DNA of 8,333 nucleotides from CAZXPG01 sp964643145 (GCA_964643145.1 CAZXPG010000064.1:1-8333); one strand, 5' to 3'. Counted from the stretch's first letter, positions 1-6,234 are shown. A program made the numbers and translations. Notes: generated from the letters alone by a model not told the origin.

Positions 1-9
1 GCATTTCCC

Positions 10-43
10 CCTGCATTATGTATCTAAAGATACATAATGCAGG
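10..43. repeat. Perfect 15-bp inverted repeat (hairpin 1)
   Basis: Arms CCTGCATTATGTATC (10-24) and GATACATAATGCAGG (29-43) are exact reverse complements around a TAAA loop. Neither strand has a T-run directly after the stem, so it does not look like a standard intrinsic terminator, although it could protect or end a transcript entering from the left. It lies upstream of the glutamine-synthetase-like gene and next to a second perfect hairpin. The structure is certain; the function is unknown. Confidence 0.85.
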
Positions 44-60
44 AACGCAAAAATAAGGAA

Positions 61-95
61 TATACTGAAACCACTCTTCAAGTGGTTTCAGTATA
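61..95. repeat. Perfect 15-bp inverted repeat (hairpin 2)
   Basis: Arms TATACTGAAACCACT (61-75) and AGTGGTTTCAGTATA (81-95) pair exactly around the loop CTTCA. It starts 17 nt after hairpin 1 and ends 24 nt before the 60-nt palindromic element. The right arm runs into TATAAT (92-97), but no suitable -35 box precedes it. The arm end TTTCAGTATA recurs in the smaller palindrome upstream of mutL (2895-2904), which may hint at a dispersed family or be chance. Confidence 0.85.
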
Positions 96-119
96 ATAGC
101 AAAAACGACGCTTTTTGAC

Positions 120-179
120 ATTATTTTTCAATATTATGCCAGTTTTGGATAAGCAAAGCTTATAAAAAACTGAGGTTAA
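120..179 (+). repeat. 60-nt palindromic intergenic element, copy A
   Basis: This 60-nt block matches the reverse complement of 8227-8286 at 55 of 60 positions without gaps. The mismatches are at 134, 135, 139, 164 and 165. It holds an imperfect hairpin, with left arm 140-154, loop AAA 155-157 and right arm 158-172, and two mismatched pairs where this copy has AA and the other copy has CC. It ends in GAGGTTAA three nucleotides before the ATG at 183, so it forms the immediate 5' leader of that gene. It resembles REP-type or Rickettsia-palindromic-type repeats in size and form; family membership is not established. Confidence 0.85.
172..175 (+). promoter_or_regulatory. Shine-Dalgarno GAGG supplied by the repeat
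   Basis: GAGG lies 7 nt before the ATG at 183, good spacing for a ribosome binding site. It belongs to the conserved end of the 60-nt palindromic element (CTGAGGTTAA is identical in copies A and B). Its first G can close the repeat hairpin by pairing with C140, so folding could affect access. It supports 183 as the start, because the frame has a TAA stop just upstream (177-179). Confidence 0.6.
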
Positions 180-182
180 ACT

Positions 183-1031
183 ATGATGGTGCAGTTTCCG
201 CTTCTTGCCACGCTTGCTGACAAGCTGAGAGAAGTGGGAAATTGCACCATGCTTATTGCCGCCGAGATTGAATTCTATCTCTCCCTTCCTTCTGGCACCC
301 CCGAAACACCCCTGCTTTCTGCGCTCTCTAACACCTGCAAGATGCTTCCCCTTACCGTGGGGGAGGTGGAGAAAGAGCGGGGGAAGGGGCAATATGAGAT
401 TCAGATTTCACCTACCGCTGACCCGCTACTGCTGGCTGATACGCTGGTGCGTGCTAGGGATATTATAGCGGAAACGGCGCACACACATCAGGCCACCGCG
501 CTCTTTGCTGCCAAACCCTATAACGATGAACCTGGAAGCAGTATCCATATCCATATCAACCTATTTGGCTCAAATGGTCATAACCTGTTTGCCAAACAGG
601 GGGAAGATGACCCTGCCATCCTGCTTCATGCCATTTCCGGCCTATGCGCCACCATGCCGGAAATGATGTGGATAGCTGCACCGTATGAAGCTTCCTATGC
701 GCGTTTCGTAAAACATAGTAATGCGCCGACAACGGTAAGCTGGGGAGGAAATAACCGCACTACCGCGCTACGTATCCCTCTCAGCCCACCGGAAAACCGG
801 CGAATTGAACATCGCCTGGCTGGCGCAGAAGCGGATCCGCATCTATTAATTGCCGCTATTTTAGCCGGTATGCATTATGGTATCCGCCACGCTATCCCGG
901 CTCCTGCTAAAATCTATGGCGACGCCTCCCACCCCCAATATGCCCTGCCCATGCTGCCTGCAACATTACACGAAGCACGGGAAGTATATGCAAGAGAAGG
1001 AAGGTTACAGGGGTATTTAGAGGGAGTATAG
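183..1031 (+). CDS. Compact glutamine-synthetase-like ligase, catalytic core only
   Basis: This 282-residue protein belongs to the glutamine synthetase catalytic-domain family (ATP-dependent gamma-glutamyl ligation to ammonia or an amine). Visible landmarks are AAEIEFYL with the paired metal glutamates E28 and E30, E65 and GQYE (E72), KPYNDEPGSSIHIHINL with H122, SWGGNNRTTALRIP (189-199 region) with its substrate and phosphate arginines, and RIEHRLAGAEADPHLL with E209 and R211. The style is nearer to GlnT/gamma-glutamylpolyamine synthetases than to GlnA. It is far shorter than the usual 430-470 residues. The N-terminal beta-grasp domain is absent, and the protein stops soon after LPATLHEA, losing the usual C-terminal helices. 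An in-frame stop at 177-179 rules out an upstream extension in this frame. GAGG at 172-175 supports the start; a second ATG follows directly at 186. It is convergent with mutL. The substrate, and whether it is active, are unknown. Confidence 0.8.
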   Translation: MMVQFPLLATLADKLREVGNCTMLIAAEIEFYLSLPSGTPETPLLSALSNTCKMLPLTVGEVEKERGKGQYEIQISPTADPLLLADTLVRARDIIAETAHTHQATALFAAKPYNDEPGSSIHIHINLFGSNGHNLFAKQGEDDPAILLHAISGLCATMPEMMWIAAPYEASYARFVKHSNAPTTVSWGGNNRTTALRIPLSPPENRRIEHRLAGAEADPHLLIAAILAGMHYGIRHAIPAPAKIYGDASHPQYALPMLPATLHEAREVYAREGRLQGYLEGV

Positions 1032-1044
1032 AGTCTAGACTCCC
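1022..1044. terminator. Hairpin between convergent genes, weak bidirectional terminator candidate
   Basis: GGGAGT (1022-1027) pairs with ACTCCC (1039-1044). After one mismatch, TA (1029-1030) pairs with TA (1036-1037) around the loop GAGTC. The left arm includes the last codons and the stop of the glutamine-synthetase-like gene, and the right arm ends 4 nt before the mutL stop. The position between two convergent stops fits a shared terminator, but neither side has a proper T-run, so the assignment is tentative. Confidence 0.35.
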
Positions 1045-1048
1045 TTCC

Positions 1049-2848
1049 TCACCTCCTACCAAATAATTTCTCCAAATCCTCGCGCTTCAATTCAACATAG
1101 GTCGGGCGGCCATGGTTGCATTGGCCGGAATGGGGGGTAGCTTCCATCTCGCGTAGCAGGGCGTTCATTTCCTGTATGTTCATCACCCGGCCAGCGCGTA
1201 CGCTGCCATGACAGGCCATAGTTTCCAGCACATGCTCCAGCATTTCGGCAAGTGTCACTCCCTCATTATATTCCAGTAGATCATCGCCAATATCCCGCAC
1301 CAGCTTTGCAGCATGCACCGGGCCAAGCAGGGGGGGAGTCTCCCGTACCATGACGGCGTTTGTCCCAAATACCTCAAAGACCAACCCAAGCCCGGCCAGT
1401 TGGTCGCGGCAGGCAAGCAACCTGTCGAAAATATTCTCTTTCAATTCGACAATCTCAGGAATGAGCAGATGCTGTGTTGCTACTTGTTGCGCTGCCCTGG
1501 CTTGCTTCATCCGTTCATAGACCAACCGTTCATGGGCAGCATGTTGATCGACCACCACTATGCCACTTTGGGTTTCTGCTACAATATAGGTGCTATGCAA
1601 CTGGCACTTTGCCTGCCCTAGCGGATAATCAGCGCGTATTTCCTCCACAGGCGGGGGAGTGGGCACCTCTTTGGGGGCAGGTGCAGGATAATAGCTGCTG
1701 GGTGCCTGATAGGTGAAACTCTGCTCCTTAACTTCCGGCGAGATGCGTGGGGCATTATAGCTAAGGCTTGGCTGCACTACAGGTTTGGGGGCAATGCGCG
1801 GTGTAAAACTGTCAAGTGCCGCATGGGCAACAGTGGTTGCGGCACGATGACCTGCCTGTTGCAGCGTATTTTTCAGTGCACCGCACATTAAGCCATGCAC
1901 GGTGCCGCTATTTCTAAAGCGCACTTCCGCTTTGGTGGGGTGCACATTAACATCCACCTCCGCAAGCGGGATATCTATAAACAGCGCCAGCACTGGGTGG
2001 CGGTCACGCGCTAAGAAATCAAGATAGGCCGCTTTCGTTGCACCCAGCAGCACCTTGTCGCGCACCGGCCGGTTATTGACAAACAGATATTGTTCGGAGG
2101 CGGTGCCACGGTTAAATGTCGGCAGGCCAATATAGCCCGAAAGCCGCACCCCCTCACGCTCTGCCTCAACCAGCAGGGTATTATCGCGGAATGCCTCACC
2201 AAGCAGTGTGCTAAGCCGTGCCAGCCGCCTCTCACGCATGCTGCCCTGCGTGGCCGGGGCTCTAAGCAAGCTGCGGTTTTCATTGCTTAATGAAAACGCT
2301 ACTTCCGGATGCGCCATTGCCAGCCGAGTGATGATTTCCACCGCATGTTGCTGCTCCACCCGTTCACTTTTTAGGAATTTTAACCGTGCAGGTGTGGCAA
2401 AAAATAGGTCCCGCACTTCGATTTTGGTGCCTTCCGCTAATGAGGCAGGCATTGGGTTTGCCTTCTCGCCGCCGCTGACTGTGAGCGCCCAGGCCATTTC
2501 CGTTCCCTGCCTGCGGCTGGTAATGGTCATCCGGCTGACCGAGCCAATGGAAGGCAAAGCTTCTCCCCGAAAGCCGAAATGGCGGATATCCAATAAATCA
2601 TCTTCATTCAGCTTAGAGGTGGTATGACGCTCCACCGCCATTTCCAACTCGTCACGCGTCATGCCGCAGCCATCATCGGTGACGGCAATCAGGTTGCGCC
2701 CCCCCTGATGCAGCACTACATCCACCTGCCTTGCCCCAGCGTCAATAGCATTCTCCACCAGCTCTTTTACAGCAGAGGCAGGGCGTTCAATCACCTCACC
2801 CGCGGCAATACGGTTAATCGTTACCGGAGAAAGCATTTTAATACGCAT
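1049..2848 (-). CDS. mutL: DNA mismatch repair endonuclease MutL
   Basis: MutL couples mismatch recognition by MutS to strand incision. The 599-residue protein is complete. The N-terminal GHKL ATPase shows NRIAAGEVIERPASAVKELVENAIDAGA with general base E29 and Mg-binding N33, TDDGCGM (57-63) and HFGFRGEALPSIGSVS (90-105). Residue numbers match E. coli MutL exactly, which supports the start at 2848 over the ATG 12 nt later. A proline-rich linker (about 350-405) leads to the C-terminal dimerisation domain. That domain carries DQHAAHERLVYE (434-445), which fits the endonuclease motif DQHA(X)2E(X)4E, plus ACHGSVRAG (545-553) and CNHGRPT (577-583). This is the MutH-independent, nicking type. It lies 143 nt downstream of ihfB, has a candidate promoter of its own, and no strong Shine-Dalgarno sequence is visible. 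Confidence 0.97.
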   Translation of the reverse strand: MRIKMLSPVTINRIAAGEVIERPASAVKELVENAIDAGARQVDVVLHQGGRNLIAVTDDGCGMTRDELEMAVERHTTSKLNEDDLLDIRHFGFRGEALPSIGSVSRMTITSRRQGTEMAWALTVSGGEKANPMPASLAEGTKIEVRDLFFATPARLKFLKSERVEQQHAVEIITRLAMAHPEVAFSLSNENRSLLRAPATQGSMRERRLARLSTLLGEAFRDNTLLVEAEREGVRLSGYIGLPTFNRGTASEQYLFVNNRPVRDKVLLGATKAAYLDFLARDRHPVLALFIDIPLAEVDVNVHPTKAEVRFRNSGTVHGLMCGALKNTLQQAGHRAATTVAHAALDSFTPRIAPKPVVQPSLSYNAPRISPEVKEQSFTYQAPSSYYPAPAPKEVPTPPPVEEIRADYPLGQAKCQLHSTYIVAETQSGIVVVDQHAAHERLVYERMKQARAAQQVATQHLLIPEIVELKENIFDRLLACRDQLAGLGLVFEVFGTNAVMVRETPPLLGPVHAAKLVRDIGDDLLEYNEGVTLAEMLEHVLETMACHGSVRAGRVMNIQEMNALLREMEATPHSGQCNHGRPTYVELKREDLEKLFGRR

Positions 2849-2861
2849 GAAGATACCCAGA

Positions 2862-2889
2862 ATTATACAAGCAACAGTTATTCTGAAAA
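2862..2889 (-). promoter_or_regulatory. Candidate sigma-70-type promoter for mutL
   Basis: On the minus strand there is a perfect TATAAT (plus-strand 2862-2867), with TTTTCA (2884-2889, four of six matches to TTGACA) 16 nt upstream. Predicted initiation near 2852-2855 leaves only a few nucleotides before the mutL ATG at 2848, which would give an almost leaderless mRNA. The -35 box overlaps the small palindrome at 2883-2900. It rests on motif matching alone; read-through from ihfB is also possible. Confidence 0.35.
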
Positions 2890-2900
2890 GGAATTTTCAG
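2883..2900. repeat. Small palindrome upstream of mutL
   Basis: CTGAAAA (2883-2889) and TTTTCAG (2894-2900) are exact reverse complements around GGAA. It overlaps the candidate mutL -35 box. The flank CAGTATAGAGGTT loosely recalls both hairpin 2 (TTTCAGTATA) and the GAGGTT end of the palindromic element. It could be an operator, a decayed repeat, or chance in AT-rich DNA. Confidence 0.4.
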
Positions 2901-2991
2901 TATAGAGGTTGTATAGTAACCCACAGGTAGCAAGAGCACAATACTGAACTTATAGGGATCGACAGTGATCAGTTGCAGAAGCCGGACAGTG

Positions 2992-3285
2992 CTATGCCTC
3001 TAGTTTTTCGCCATTCACACGGGCACGTAGGTTCTTCCCTGCGCGGAAATACGGGACAACGCGCTCGCCCAACCTTACCGATTTATTAGTACGTGGGTTG
3101 CGCGCCAAACGGGATGCACGCCGCCGTACAGAGAAGGCACCAAAACCACGCAACTCAACCCTATCACCGCGCTCAAGTGCTACAACCAGTTCTTCAAACA
3201 CAATATCTACCAGCCTGCTAATATCTTTCTGATAGAGCCCTTTATGCCGTTTGGCTAATTTTTTTATCAGCTCTGACTTTGTCAT
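2992..3285 (-). CDS. ihfB: Integration host factor subunit beta
   Basis: This is a 97-residue member of the HU/IHF DNA-bending family, normally heterodimeric with IhfA and acting in nucleoid structure, transcription and recombination. It starts with MTKSELIKKLA, as E. coli IhfB does. It carries RGFGAFSVRRRASRLARNPRT (46-66) with the intercalating proline P64 on the beta arm, followed by VPYFRAGKNLRARV. Length is typical (E. coli 94). The MTKSEL start, the RNPRT arm and the location downstream of rpsA favour IHF-beta over HU. The start is supported by AGGGA (plus-strand 3290-3294) 4 nt upstream. It lies 98 nt after sppA, with a degenerate palindromic repeat in the gap, and 143 nt before mutL. 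No clear terminator follows it. Confidence 0.95.
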   Translation of the reverse strand: MTKSELIKKLAKRHKGLYQKDISRLVDIVFEELVVALERGDRVELRGFGAFSVRRRASRLARNPRTNKSVRLGERVVPYFRAGKNLRARVNGEKLEA

Positions 3286-3319
3286 GATGTCCCTGTTTAG
3301 TCCTATTAGTATGGTGAAG

Positions 3320-3362
3320 CTCCGTTCTTTATAAGCAAAGCCCTATAAAAGAGCGGAGGTTA
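3320..3362 (+). repeat. Palindromic intergenic element, diverged copy C
   Basis: This lies between sppA and ihfB. It shares ATAAGCAAAGC (3331-3341) and GAGGTTA (3356-3362) with copies A and B, in the orientation of copy A. The arms differ from A/B but still pair: CTCCGTTCTTT/ATA (3320-3333) against TATA/AAAGAGCGGAG (3344-3358), giving about 14 pairs including one G-T wobble and one bulged A. Conserved loop and end with changed but paired arms suggest a related structured element. Unlike copies A and B, its GAGGTTA end points at the 3' end of sppA rather than a start codon. Confidence 0.6.
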
Positions 3363-3383
3363 TTTATTATTTCCTCTTATGTA

Positions 3384-4307
3384 TTATGGCTTCCAAAGCG
3401 CATACAGGCCCGTAGATACCGGAGGAGCCAGCAAGCTACTGCCCATAAAGGAAAAGGAGGAAAGCAGGTTCTCAATAAACCCTTTTTTCTCGCTAAGTTC
3501 AACATCTTTTACATCTAGGGACGCAGAAATTTTCTTCTCTTTTTCCAACCATATGCGCGCATCCTTTTCGCTGCCAATCATATCCACCAACTTATGGGAG
3601 AATGCCTGCCCGCCCGTGTAAACCCGCCCGTCAGCAAGTTTTAACACCGTATCGCGTGGCAGGTTACGACGCTCTGCCACCATATCCACGAAAAGGTTAT
3701 ACGTATCTTCCACGCTCGACTGAATCGCCTCTCGGCCTTCCGGTGGCAATTTCTCAAAAGGGGAAGGAACGGCTTTCAAAGGTCCCGATTTAAAGGTGAG
3801 GAATCTAACTCCCACCTTATCCGCCAGTTCCGTGAATTCGGCGGTTTGCAGCACAACACCAATAGAGCCAGTAATCGTGCCCCTATGGGCAAAAATCATA
3901 TCAGCCCCCAGTGCTGCCATATAACCGCCTGAAGCAGCAACACTTTCCATCACCGCTACCACAGGCTTTTTCTTGGCGATGTCACGCAGCGATTCATAGA
4001 GGGTTTCCCCCCCCACCACCGTACCACCAGGGCTGTTAATACGCACGATCACGGCTTTAATAGCATTATTCTTGGCAACACGCGCTAGAATATCATCACG
4101 CTCTTTGCTTTCTGTGATGATATCATTGACAGAAATCCGTGCAACGAACCCCTTCTCTATGCCCATCAAACCCGAAGAAGGTTTATTCAACAGCACAAAA
4201 GCAAGCAGCAGCAGAATAGATATGGTGAGAAAACGCCACCGCCTTACCTGTGTTTTCAACTTGATTCGGTCGAGTAAACTATCAGCAGCAAGAGGCATCA
4301 TGGTCAC
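3384..4307 (-). CDS. sppA: Signal peptide peptidase SppA, short (36K) type, S49 family
   Basis: This is a membrane-anchored serine protease that degrades cleaved signal peptides. The 307 residues begin with a basic stretch, then one transmembrane anchor (about 25-41, ISILLLLAFVLL) that puts the protease domain on the periplasmic side. Core motifs are INSPGGTVVGGETL (90-103), ESVAASGGYMAA with nucleophile S126, and KSGPLKAVPSP with general base K178. The 52-residue Ser-Lys spacing equals that of Bacillus subtilis SppA (S147/K199). It has a single S49 domain, unlike the double-length E. coli protein. The start is uncertain: GTG at 4307, ATG at 4301 and ATG at 4298 are in frame, and none has a clear Shine-Dalgarno sequence. 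The choice does not affect the anchor or the catalytic domain. It lies between rpsA and ihfB and is probably transcribed with them. Confidence 0.93.
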   Translation of the reverse strand: MTMMPLAADSLLDRIKLKTQVRRWRFLTISILLLLAFVLLNKPSSGLMGIEKGFVARISVNDIITESKERDDILARVAKNNAIKAVIVRINSPGGTVVGGETLYESLRDIAKKKPVVAVMESVAASGGYMAALGADMIFAHRGTITGSIGVVLQTAEFTELADKVGVRFLTFKSGPLKAVPSPFEKLPPEGREAIQSSVEDTYNLFVDMVAERRNLPRDTVLKLADGRVYTGGQAFSHKLVDMIGSEKDARIWLEKEKKISASLDVKDVELSEKKGFIENLLSSFSFMGSSLLAPPVSTGLYALWKP

Positions 4308-4330
4308 TATGTAACAGGAAGGAAAGATAT

Positions 4331-4356
4331 CCCCTCCCCTTTAAAAAGAGGAGGGG
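4331..4356 (-). terminator. GC-rich hairpin between rpsA and sppA, possible attenuator
   Basis: Plus-strand CCCCTCCCCTTT (4331-4342) can pair with AAAGAGGAGGGG (4345-4356) apart from one C-A mismatch, with the innermost A/T pairs opening to form the loop. On the coding strand it begins 17 nt after the rpsA stop. The sequence after it (ATATCTTTCC) is only mildly T-rich, so full termination is unlikely. Partial termination or stabilisation of the rpsA 3' end would fit the much higher need for S1 than for SppA. That role is inferred. Confidence 0.35.
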
Positions 4357-4372
4357 TAGGAAAGCAGTAAGA

Positions 4373-6094
4373 TTAGCCGCGTGCGCTATCTTCCGCTTTA
4401 GTAAGAGCAGCACCCAGAATATCGCCAAGGCTGGCACCGCTATCTGCTGAACCATATTCAGCAATAGCTTTTTTCTGTTCTTCTGCTTCTAAGGCTTTGA
4501 TAGACAGCGTAATTTTGTGGCTGTTCTTATCCAGGGAGACAATTTTGGCATCCACCCTATCACCTACAGCAAAACGGTCAGCACGCTGCTCAATACGATC
4601 ATTGGAGAGATCGCCCTTTTTGATGAAGCTGGTTAAACCATCCCTTACGGATACTTCAATACCATCCTCTTTAACCGCAGTGACGGTACACGTTACGGCA
4701 CCGCCTTTTTTCAAATCGGCCAGCGCACCTTCAAAAGGATTGCTACCAAGCTGCTTCACGCCTAAGCTGATACGCTCTTTTGCAACATCAATAGCCAACA
4801 CAACCGCTTGAACTTTATCGTCTTTCTTGTATTTTTTTAGTTCTTCCAGCGCATCTTCGCTCCAAGCCAGGTCGGAAACATGCACCAGACCGTCAATGCC
4901 ATTTTCAAAACCAACGAACAGACCAAAATCAACGATATTTTTGACTTCCCCTTCAACCAGGCTACCTACCGGATATTTAGCAGCGAAATTTTCCCAAGGA
5001 TTATCTTCGCATTGCTTCATGCCTAAGCTAATACGGTGTTTGGCGGCATCAATATCCAGAACAATAAAGGACACTTCCTGGCCAATAGAAAGCAGCTTGC
5101 GTGGGTGTATATTGCCTTTAGTCCAACTGATTTCAGACACATGCACCAATCCTTCAATACCAGGCTCAAGCTCAATAAACGCGCCGTAATCGGTGATATT
5201 GCTCACTTTACCGGTGAATTTGGCACCACGTGGGTAACGTTGCTCAATACCATCCCACGGATTGCTTTCCAATTGTTTCATGCCAAGCGAAATACGCTTA
5301 GTCTCCGCATTATATTTAATCACCTGTACTTTAATAGTCTGGCCAAGGCTCAGCACCTCAGAAGGATGGCTGATACGGCTCCAGGAGATATCTGTCACAT
5401 GCAGCAGGCCATCTACACTGCCTAAGTCGATAAATGCACCATAGTCGGTGATATTTTTGACTGCACCTTCTAACACCTGGCCTTCTTCAATTTGTGCAAG
5501 CAGTTCATTACGGGCTTCTACACGTGATTCTTCCAGGATAGCGCGGCGTGATACAACAATATTATCTTGTTTACGATCCATTTTCAGAATCTGGAATGGC
5601 TGTTGGATACCCATCAGCGGGGTGATATCTTTCACCGGACGGATATCAACCTGGCTACCAGGCAAGAACGCCACAACACCACCAATATCCACGGTGAAAC
5701 CACCTTTGACTTTGCCAAAAATCGTGCCAAGTACATGAGAGCCACTATCAAGTGCCCGCTCCAAGGCATTCCAGGATTCTTCACGCAATGCTTTCTCACG
5801 ACTAAGAATAGTCTTGCCGTTACGGTTCTCAATCCGCTCTAAATAGACTTCCACCTGATCGCCAACATTAAGCGTAGGAATCACGCCATTGACCGCAAAT
5901 TCCCTGAGTGGCACACGCCCTTCTGTTTTAAGGCCAATATCAATGACGGCGACATCATTCTCAATGGCGATAACCTCTCCCTTGACAATAGTGCCTTCCT
6001 TTTTTCCTTCCCTTGTGGATTGCTCGAATAATTCGGCAAAACTTTCGCCTGTTGAGAAACTATCTTCTACTGCTGCTACATTGCGGTTTGACAT
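4373..6094 (-). CDS. rpsA: 30S ribosomal protein S1
   Basis: This is the large RNA-binding ribosomal protein that helps mRNA engage the 30S subunit. The 573-residue protein has six S1 (OB-fold) repeats at about 34-101, 118-183, 204-272, 289-359, 376-446 and 463-533. Repeats 3-5 are the most regular, with ITDYGAFI/IVDFGLFV and HVSDISW-like motifs each ending in RISLGMKQ-type strands. The first two are divergent, as usual for ribosome-binding repeats of S1. The C-terminus (540-573) is a short alanine-rich tail. The start at 6094 (MSNRNVAAVE) is chosen because AAGGA precedes it by 8 nt; the frame stays open 12 codons further to 6130, but that extension (MLAVCFPARIFI) has no such site and is not S1-like. 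It follows cmk after 160 nt. Confidence 0.97.
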   Translation of the reverse strand: MSNRNVAAVEDSFSTGESFAELFEQSTREGKKEGTIVKGEVIAIENDVAVIDIGLKTEGRVPLREFAVNGVIPTLNVGDQVEVYLERIENRNGKTILSREKALREESWNALERALDSGSHVLGTIFGKVKGGFTVDIGGVVAFLPGSQVDIRPVKDITPLMGIQQPFQILKMDRKQDNIVVSRRAILEESRVEARNELLAQIEEGQVLEGAVKNITDYGAFIDLGSVDGLLHVTDISWSRISHPSEVLSLGQTIKVQVIKYNAETKRISLGMKQLESNPWDGIEQRYPRGAKFTGKVSNITDYGAFIELEPGIEGLVHVSEISWTKGNIHPRKLLSIGQEVSFIVLDIDAAKHRISLGMKQCEDNPWENFAAKYPVGSLVEGEVKNIVDFGLFVGFENGIDGLVHVSDLAWSEDALEELKKYKKDDKVQAVVLAIDVAKERISLGVKQLGSNPFEGALADLKKGGAVTCTVTAVKEDGIEVSVRDGLTSFIKKGDLSNDRIEQRADRFAVGDRVDAKIVSLDKNSHKITLSIKALEAEEQKKAIAEYGSADSGASLGDILGAALTKAEDSARG

Positions 6095-6102
6095 AATAAA
6101 AA

Positions 6103-6107
6103 TCCTT
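6103..6107 (-). promoter_or_regulatory. Shine-Dalgarno of rpsA
   Basis: AAGGA on the minus strand, 8 nt before the ATG at 6094. It decides this start over the longer open frame that begins at 6130. Confidence 0.75.
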
Positions 6108-6120
6108 GCGGGGAAACACA

Positions 6121-6136
6121 CGGCCAGCACGGGCCG
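6121..6136 (-). promoter_or_regulatory. GC hairpin in the rpsA leader
   Basis: CGGCC (6121-6125) pairs with GGCCG (6132-6136) around a 6-nt loop, in a GC-rich patch of an otherwise AT-rich leader, about 14 nt upstream of the rpsA Shine-Dalgarno sequence. E. coli S1 represses its own translation through a structured leader. This hairpin sits where a comparable element could be, but the parallel is inferred and the stem is short. Confidence 0.3.
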
Positions 6137-6192
6137 CCCGCTTTAGTTAATGTTGAACATATACACTCGGAATAAAAGTGCGACTCATTCTT

Positions 6193-6234
6193 AAAATAAT
6201 AGTATTATTATAACTTTCAAGCCTTCTTACGCAA
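6193..6234 (-). promoter_or_regulatory. Candidate promoter region for rpsA
   Basis: Two overlapping minus-strand candidates lie in the cmk-rpsA gap. One has TATAAT (plus-strand 6207-6212) with TTGCGT (6229-6234) 16 nt upstream. The other has TTGAAA (6215-6220, five of six) with TATTTT (6193-6198) 16 nt downstream. Either would give a leader of about 90-105 nt. A 15-nt perfect palindrome, AATAATAGTATTATT (6195-6209), covers the same place and could be an operator or just AT-rich symmetry. E. coli also has rpsA promoters besides the upstream ones. Confidence 0.45.

Noticed and set aside
92..97. Perfect TATAAT at the end of hairpin 2
   Set aside because: No -35-like hexamer lies 16-18 nt upstream (the sequence there is the hairpin arm and loop), and the match follows from the palindrome.
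115..137. Perfect TTGACA at 115-120 with TATTAT at 132-137, as a promoter for the plus-strand gene
   Set aside because: The spacer is only 11 nt, far from the usual 16-18, and nothing like a -10 box occurs at the correct distance. TTGACA is not kept in element copy B.
2208..2627. 139-codon plus-strand open frame opposite mutL
   Set aside because: It lies entirely inside the conserved MutL ATPase domain on the other strand. It has no family motif, so it is a shadow frame.
2961..2991. Direct repeat GACAGTG at 2961-2967 and 2985-2991 just after ihfB
   Set aside because: Two 7-nt copies 24 nt apart are within chance expectation. No further copies or palindromic arrangement were seen.
2849..2991. 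Possible tRNA or small RNA in the ihfB-mutL gap
   Set aside because: No cloverleaf arms, no T-loop GTTC motif in register and no terminator were found; only the small palindrome and the promoter candidate stand out.
4331..4356. Hairpin as a strong intrinsic terminator
   Set aside because: The stem is followed by ATATCTTTCC rather than a T-run, and sppA and ihfB continue on the same strand, so only a weak attenuator call is kept.
4497..5842. Several plus-strand open frames of 60-130 codons opposite rpsA (for example 4827-5189 and 5036-5425)
   Set aside because: They are antisense to the six S1 repeats, have no recognisable motifs or ribosome binding sites, and their low-complexity composition mirrors the rpsA codons.
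4373..6094. Repeated DNA segments inside rpsA (such as TCGGTGATAT recurring opposite the ITDYGAFI codons) as a tandem repeat
   Set aside because: These reflect the repeated S1 domains of the protein, not a DNA-level repeat.
6095..6130. 12-codon N-terminal extension of rpsA (MLAVCFPARIFI)
   Set aside because: No Shine-Dalgarno sequence for 6130, while AAGGA is well placed for 6094, where a typical S1 N-terminus begins.
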